Shown here: positions 8,772-13,603 of the stretch, one piece after another
How the letters are laid out: the number at the start of each line of letters is the position of its first letter
Position numbering within the stretch: the first letter of the stretch is position 1
Assembly: GCA_900617975.1 (NCBI GenBank)
Contig: UZAE01001380.1
Coordinates: 1-13,603 of the forward strand
Direction: 5' to 3'
Source of the DNA: Rodentolepis nana
Taxonomy: Eukaryota > Platyhelminthes > Cestoda > Cyclophyllidea > Hymenolepididae
Length of the DNA: 13,603 bases
Notes under the pieces: generated by a model
The model's input: only the letters and a program-made list of their open reading frames with translations
Databases searched by the model: none
What the model was told of the DNA's origin: nothing
Position numbers and translations under genes: made by a program

Positions 8772-9565
8772 GAAATGACATGATAATCAATCACAAAATC
8801 CTATTTATCGTTGTAACCACGCACTCTTTTTCTATGTAAAACATGTAGAAGGCAATTTTAACGTATTTATGAATTCTCCATCTTAATGTAACTCTTCTCA
8901 TTTTTGGACAAATTCGAAATGAATCAGCACTTTTGACGCCAAATGACTATTATCGTAATCACTTCGGTATTTTGACCTTTTGCTATTTGGAATATTGCTT
9001 GTCAAAGTCAATCATCTCCTTTATTGAAGTGGTGCGAAAGTGGGTAACGAAAGTCCTCCTTTCTTACCGGTTTCTAGTTTACTTGAAAGCAGCTAATGCT
9101 TTTCACAACTAATCCAACCCCAATTGTCCCTACTATTTGCTATCTCTCATATTTTACTTGCTTTATAATTTTGTGTTAATTGGCTTTATCATCATGTGGT
9201 GAATCCTTAATTAACTCCTTGGGTCCTTGTGGCTGTCAGTTGTCGATGGATCAATTCTTGGACAATAGTTTGTACTCGTAGTTTGTCCTCTCTATCAACT
9301 ATTCTGCTTTCTTGGTTACTCTGTCAACGACTGTTATCATTGATCCAAGTGGGGAGTTGTTTTTGATAATCCTTACAATTCTATTCTCTAGTACTGCTAG
9401 AATATCTAATATTGCTGCTACGTTTGACCACTGGATGTCACTGGACTCTAGTTGACTTAAAGAAGTGAAAGAGAAGGCTACGGTGGAATGCGGTTAATCA
9501 GAAACATTTTTTTAATTGAAAGACATTAGAATGGAATGTAAGCTGTTTTTTGTGTTGCTGATGTT

Positions 9566-9576
9566 GGGGGGGGGGG
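9566..9576 (+). repeat. Poly-G run, 11 bases
   Basis: An uninterrupted G11 lies in intron 8088-10869. Confidence 0.85.
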
Positions 9577-9779
9577 TAACAATGTCTCCCTGGATTGACA
9601 ACAATCTAGCCGCAAATAACCTTCAAACTGTTAGACGCGATGTACTTCCTCGTGTTGATAAGGTTGGTGGGTGGCATAGAGATAACCTTAGGGGCTTGGT
9701 CGTCCCGAGACAAGGTGTAAACACGTACCCCCATTAGCTTTGTTTCTTCGGAATCCTATCAGCGCAGTGAATTGGCCTA

Positions 9780-9818
9780 CAATAAAGTGAATGAAGCTGT
9801 TCTTCATTCACTTTATTG
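9780..9818. repeat. Perfect 17-bp inverted repeat with 5-nt loop
   Basis: Arms 9780-9796 and 9802-9818 are exact reverse complements (caataaagtgaatgaag / cttcattcactttattg) around the loop ctgtt. It lies within intron 8088-10869. The stem is too short for a canonical pre-miRNA, and the flanks pair poorly. Confidence 0.9.
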
Positions 9819-10869
9819 GAATCTCATTAATAATCGAAAATCGAATCATATGAGCTACATTCAGAAACTGCTGGTTTTAGACTTTTTGGCATTCGTTAAT
9901 GAGTTGCTTCTTCTAGGACTTAGCCTTAGAATATTAGCACGATTTGCAGTTGGACCTTACTTTATAGACGGGGACGTAAATCCACTTAGGTGGTCTTTCT
10001 AATCGTTAGGCCCGCCTAGCTGAACCTTAATATCCAAGTCTGCCCACCCTAAACCGTTGCTATTTAGCTTTCATGCGTTTCCCTTTGAAGTAGCGTTTTT
10101 TGGGTCCTACTGGATCTTGCTTCTTTTGGGTGATATTTTTTCCATGATGCTAGTTGGCTTGTCTCAGTATTTATTTTTTTATAAAAAAGTCTTTATCTGT
10201 GCATGTGCATGAATCCACGATTGCTCTCGTTTCTACTTATTTGGTTCTTGGTGTGGATATGGTAAAATTATTTCAGCAATGTTCACTTTTTAGTTGTGGA
10301 TTGAGGTTAGCCTTTTGAAACACCAAAACTGGGCATTCACGATCTTTGAGTGATTTCAGTTATGTTGAAATAGATATCGTAAACTGCTATTCGCCAAGGA
10401 TGTATCAAAGAGGGTGTGAAGGATTAAAATTCATTATCGGATGAGTTTCCTGAAACTATCCCCCATACCCAAGAGGAGTGTTGGTTAACCATTCCTTGAA
10501 CACTTTTGGCTTTTAACCCAACCAGTAGTTAACATATCTAATTTAGCAATAACACTTTTTTGGCTACTTTTGTGAAAAAAGCTCCAGTTGTCGTTCTTTG
10601 CAAGTTAGCTTTCACAGTTGCAAGCTCTAAGAATGCTTTGATTTTACTATTCCTTTTGTATTCTAGTTCATTCTCACCTATTGGATTGCTTAAGCAATTA
10701 AAGCATTAGTTTGAAAAGCACTTTAAGTCACTTCATTTCCTTCTTCTTCACTGGTCGGAAAATCTCTAGTTGTCGTCAATTATTAGTAGATGTATTCTTT
10801 TCTCTCCTATGTTTGGTTCTTTTCCATTCTAAAAAAAATTATTCCCTTCTCTTTCCTACGTAACTCCAG

Positions 10870-11156
10870 CTTATGGCGGAGACGCCTCGCAATATCAATA
10901 CGCACCCCAAATTGCTGGCGATGCGTCTTTGGGAGCCACCGGTTACAGTCCAGAACATTGGGGTGGAGGAGAATCTGCTGTAGACATGGCCGGTGGTCAG
11001 TATCGTCTTGGTCCCAGCGGTGCCAACCTGGAATACCAACCTCGACCGGTCTTCAAACCTGAGCCCTGGCGCATCTCAAACGCTGACAGAAGTCGGTGCT
11101 TGGGTATTGATGATCGCGGTTTGGATATTGCTGCTCAACGCGACTCTGGCTGGCAG
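10870..11156 (+). CDS. Exon 5 (internal): Gly/Tyr/Gln-rich linker and N-terminal part of SPRY domain
   Basis: This 287-nt exon follows ...cctacgtaactccag and ends at CAG|gtaatt in phase 0. It encodes 95 codons after two bases that complete a Pro. The first 55 or so residues are low-complexity and rich in Gly, Tyr, Ala and Gln (YGGDASQYQYAPQ, GATGYSPEHWGGGE, AGGQYRLGPSG). The last 35 or so (PWRISNADRSR, then GIDDRGLDIAAQRDSGWQ) resemble the opening strands of the DDX1 SPRY domain, where a W-x-x-x-x-x-DR segment is followed by xxGLxxQxRxxxW and then GCRA. An in-frame ATG at 10986, with G at -3 and +4, gives a possible internal start (MAGGQYRLG...), which would matter if the SPRY region were a separate gene. 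The upstream codons are open and protein-like, so I prefer the spliced reading. Confidence 0.82.
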
Positions 11157-12040
11157 GTAATTGGCGTCTAATTTGAACCTATCACATAAAACACACACAT
11201 ACATACATATTGGTTGGAATTTGACACTGAACTTCCATTTTCACGACTGTGTTCTTGCTCTAGATTCACAGCAACCGAAAAAAACTTACCAGTTGAGTCT
11301 TATTATGGGTTAATAATAATTTGTGTTGATAGGCTCTTCAGTGTCTTCTTATTTCAGTCTACTTTGTGTGGGCCACTTCTTGAATTGAGAGGTGCCTTTT
11401 GCCAAACCTATTTTTGAATGTAAAATAGATTATGTTTTTTTAAAATGGATCTGTCAACTTTTAAAGCTAACTATTCATTTGGACGGTGTTTTTTTCCCGA
11501 AAAGTTAATCTCTTACTAAATCCGCGTCTTAAGATTCCTCAGGGTAACCATTTCTATTTCCCATGTAATAGCTATTTTCCTTCCATGCTGAATGTGAAAA
11601 GAAAATGACTTTTAGCTTATTAACTTTCATTCTACGTCTGATAATTGGGCAAAGCTTTCATGAGGCATTATAAACACCTTTGTCTCCTGTGCCCACTCAT
11701 ATATCACTGAGATTAACAAATTCATCTCCTCTTTCAAAGTCCCACTTCTAGCACTACTGATATCACAGTTGTCAGTATGCCACGATAGAGTTGAGAATGG
11801 ATCTTTGTCTCACTAGTTCTCTTCGCCCCCTCCCCCCTCTTCCTTTGCCTTATCAAATATTGATAGTCTTTGGAGTTTTGTGGGAGAATTCACTGTTTAC
11901 TCTCTGGAGGTGTTATAGAAGACCACCAATTACTCACCTTACGGTGAATAACAGCAGGTTATTTATATAATTAACCTGCCTAATTGCTTAATTAAGCCCT
12001 TTTGTAACTTGATTACTCTCCATCTTGCATTTTTCCTCAG
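11157..12040 (+). other. Intron 5 (884 nt)
   Basis: The donor is gtaatt and the acceptor ttttcctcag. It splits the SPRY domain between ...SGWQ and GCRAN..., which are adjacent in the DDX1 SPRY pattern (W-H-GCRA). Apart from a short CA-type run near 11190 and a hairpin at 11954-11979, I see nothing in it. Confidence 0.9.
11954..11979. repeat. Perfect 8-bp inverted repeat, 10-nt AT loop
   Basis: Arms 11954-11961 (gcaggtta) and 11972-11979 (taacctgc) lie about 60 nt upstream of the exon 6 acceptor. A hairpin here could hide or expose the branch region, but this is only a possibility. Confidence 0.75.
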
Positions 12041-12404
12041 GGTTGTCGAGCCAACAAGGGTGTGAAAGCTCCAGGTTGCTATTACTTTGAGGCTACAGTC
12101 CTTGAAGATGGTCCTGCTTGTGTGGGTTGGGCAACCAATGAAGCTGCACTCAGTCCACTGGGCTGTGACGATCAGGCCTTTGTGCTGGGTAATGTCATTG
12201 ACGGCCAACCGGGTGCCACCTTGAATTTCAAGGGCAAACAAACAGACTTCTCCGAAGGAAATAGGATTGTTGTGTCGCGGGGCACAGTGATTGGATGCCG
12301 ACTGGATTTGGATCGAGGCATTGCCTCATGGAGTTGTAATGGAACCGAGTGTCCGCAGGTTCTGAGAATACCAGAGAAACTTATTAATGAACCCTTCTTC
12401 CCTG
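12041..12404 (+). CDS. Exon 6: core of SPRY domain (DDX1-like)
   Basis: The acceptor is ttttcctcag and the exon is entered in phase 0. It encodes 121 codons plus one base, up to a consensus donor G|gtgagt at 12405. The segment reads GCRANKGVKAPGCYYFEATV at its start, then CVGWATNEAAL, TVIGCRLDLDRGIASWSCNG and EPFFP. These match the SPRY landmarks GCRA..KG, YYFE/YYEV, VGW(S/A)T, IGCxLDLDxGxxxxSxNG and LFP, and the closest family pattern I know is the SPRY insertion of DDX1. SPRY domains are beta-sandwich protein-interaction modules. The final strand (A/C-V-x-x-x-x-x-L-x-F-N-F-G in DDX1) is missing, which supports splicing at 12405 onto a later exon, with G|.. giving the expected Ala. If the donor is not used, the frame continues 24 more residues (starting GESHYVLARFVKPNIG) to TAA at 12476-12478, also possible. 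Confidence 0.85.
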
Positions 12405-13603
12405 GTGAGTCCCACTATGTCTTGGCACGCTTCGTGAAGCCTAATATTGGTCGTACCTCTTTTCTCTCTACCACTTAATTTCGGTTGTACCTTTTTCCAA
12501 ATTTTAGGTTATTAACTTCGTAGTAGTGTGCTTATGTGTGTGCATGTATGTGTGAGAGAGTTTATGTTCTATTGCTTTAACGTGGGACTTTTGTGCGTTT
12601 TGGATGGAAGTTGACTCTATTTTACTTCTGATTTGATTTGGGATTTCTAACAAAGTGGCAACTTCAGCGAACCCCAAGAGTCCTTTAAAACGCTCATATT
12701 TGATTTGAAAATCTTCGATTTGAGTATTTTTTTGAGTTCACTTATCTTGAGTAATGGCAAAGCGCGCTTGATCTTAAAAGGGTAGCTAATTACTATCATT
12801 TGAAGTCACCTTGAACTTGCATAACTCAATTTATCTTTGACCCCAAAGGACGAATTAAAACTTTCTGAGTTATAATTTTCTTAGCGCGATGCATTCATCT
12901 CTTATGCAGGAATTTCGCCTCTTAACAAAGTTGGCTAATAGTGCAACTAGTTAATTGTTGAGGTCCATGAAAATAACCACATATATCGGTAATGCTGGGG
13001 TGGGGGTGGGGGTGGGGGTGGTGGAGGGGGAGGGTGTGATTGGCACAAAACCTCAACCATCCGATTCTTTCCAATAGCCTTTTTTAAAGCAGCAATTACT
13101 CGACTAAAAAATCTAGAAGTCTATTTACCTGTTTATACTTACCAAATTTGGTCTTCATATATGTTGCGTAACCATGAAATCTAGCCTATTGCATCACAGT
13201 TTAATTGGTTCATTTTTGGAAACTTGGCTTATTTCCTCTATTGACGTCATCAGCAAAGCGTTCCGTATTCGAAAGTCCAATGAAGCGTTAGTGCTTCCAG
13301 GAAATGAACAACTTTTTTTGGAATTGCCTATTTTTTTTGCTAGATTTTTTCGTCAATTTCCCACCATGGTCGATATTGATGCATTTACCTTCAACATCGG
13401 AAAATGGGATACCACTGAGTACTCCATAAGTGCTTGTCCTAACGGCATCTTTTTATTTACATTTCAATTCTTTCCCTCAACTATTTCTATACGGGAATCT
13501 TGTCTCCTTTTCAACTTCTCTAATAGTAGATACGGTACAAAGTTGAACTTAAATTTTTTAGTTGAATAAATAGTGGGTATGTTTGTGGCTCGCTTGTATA
13601 ACC
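12405..13603 (+). other. Downstream intron or 3' end region
   Basis: It starts with a consensus donor (gtgagt). It holds a TG/GA-rich stretch (about 12535-12560), the G-rich minisatellite and an AATAAA at 13564-13569. An open frame at 13174-13569 has no similarity I recognise. A phase-compatible weak exon candidate lies at 13078-13184. Most probably this is an intron whose next exon is outside the window. Confidence 0.5.
12997..13034 (+). repeat. G-rich minisatellite (GGGGGT)n, G-quadruplex potential
   Basis: The sequence is G4-T-G5-T-G5-T-G5-T-GG-T-GG-A-G5-A-GGG. Four or more G-runs of at least four, separated by single bases, satisfy the usual quadruplex pattern. It lies about 600 nt downstream of the SPRY exon donor on the sense strand. 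Confidence 0.85.

Larger units (their letters stand above)
8088..10869 (+). other. Intron 4 (2782 nt)
   Basis: The donor is gtaagt and the acceptor aactccag. This is where a gene boundary would have to lie if the FERM and SPRY parts are separate genes. I found no helicase motif, clear promoter or AATAAA-plus-stop arrangement here. It holds the 17-bp hairpin and, at about 9516-10010, two consecutive plus-strand open stretches with no recognisable product. Confidence 0.65.
2464..12404 (+). other. Partial gene model: FERM (band 4.1-type) to SPRY protein, six exons
   Basis: Six exons (2464-2551, 3893-4143, 7734-7942, 8055-8087, 10870-11156, 12041-12404) join in one open frame of about 410 residues. 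The split codons at the junctions are: none after exon 1, AG|A (Arg) after exon 2, G|CC (Ala) after exon 3, C|CT (Pro) after exon 4, and none after exon 5. Every intron begins GT and ends AG, and four of the six donors are close to GTRAGT. The gene is open at both ends: exon 1 starts inside the FERM domain and exon 6 stops one strand before the SPRY domain should end. FERM proteins of this type normally sit under the plasma membrane and link membrane proteins to spectrin-actin, while SPRY domains bind protein partners. A combined membrane-scaffold role is inference. The alternative is two adjacent genes, with the break inside intron 8088-10869. Confidence 0.6.

Noticed and set aside
11963..12241. 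Minus-strand open frame over exon 6
   Set aside because: Antisense shadow of the SPRY coding sequence, extending into AT-rich intron.
13174..13569. 131-codon open frame near the right edge
   Set aside because: Hydrophobic, Phe/Ser/Ile-rich translation typical of AT-rich non-coding DNA; no similarity recognised and no strong start context. It could still be 3' untranslated sequence.
13564..13569. AATAAA polyadenylation signal
   Set aside because: The hexamer is frequent in AT-rich DNA, and no convincing terminal exon or downstream GU-rich element is visible within the remaining 34 bases.

Overview
The window looks like part of a metazoan nuclear genome. It is AT-rich, and short protein-coding islands are separated by introns of about 0.1 to 3.6 kb. 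The introns hold microsatellites, homopolymer runs and degenerate interspersed repeats, and the coding islands have GT/AG splice borders. Nothing indicates bacterial operons, ribosome binding sites or phage. The encoded domains (a band 4.1-type FERM domain and a SPRY domain) and the repeats fit an invertebrate. A flatworm is possible, partly because one repeat resembles a tRNA-like SINE with a decayed hammerhead-like core, but I cannot establish the species.

One plus-strand gene appears to run through the whole window, with both its 5' and 3' ends outside. I can support six exons: 2464-2551, 3893-4143, 7734-7942, 8055-8087, 10870-11156 and 12041-12404. All five junctions between them are phase-compatible, and together they give about 410 residues of partial protein. 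In order these are: the end of the FERM middle lobe and the FERM C-lobe (exons 1-2), a FERM-adjacent motif and a basic, Pro/Gln-rich linker (exon 3), a 33-nt symmetric microexon (exon 4), a Gly/Tyr/Gln-rich linker running into the first strands of a SPRY domain (exon 5), and most of the SPRY domain (exon 6). The FERM part resembles protein 4.1/coracle-type membrane-cytoskeleton linkers. The SPRY part most resembles the SPRY insertion of the RNA helicase DDX1, but no helicase motifs are visible around it. If the exons belong to one transcript, the product is a FERM-SPRY protein, an architecture I do not recognise. This is the main item to check.

Region by region: 1-2463 is upstream intron with a dispersed repeat in minus orientation (61-349) and a CA microsatellite. 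Positions 2552-3892 are an intron with a second repeat copy (2867-3135). Positions 4144-7733 are a long intron with a third copy (4217-4507), an alternative-exon candidate (5515-5596), several simple repeats and a SINE-like segment (about 7253-7530). Positions 8088-10869 are an intron with a perfect 17-bp hairpin (9780-9818). Positions 11157-12040 are an ordinary intron. Positions 12405-13603 are probably a further intron, or possibly the end of the gene, with a G-rich minisatellite (12997-13034).

The N-terminal FERM lobes lie upstream of the window, and the last SPRY strand probably lies downstream or in a weakly supported local exon. No complete gene, RNA gene, CRISPR array or intact mobile element was found.
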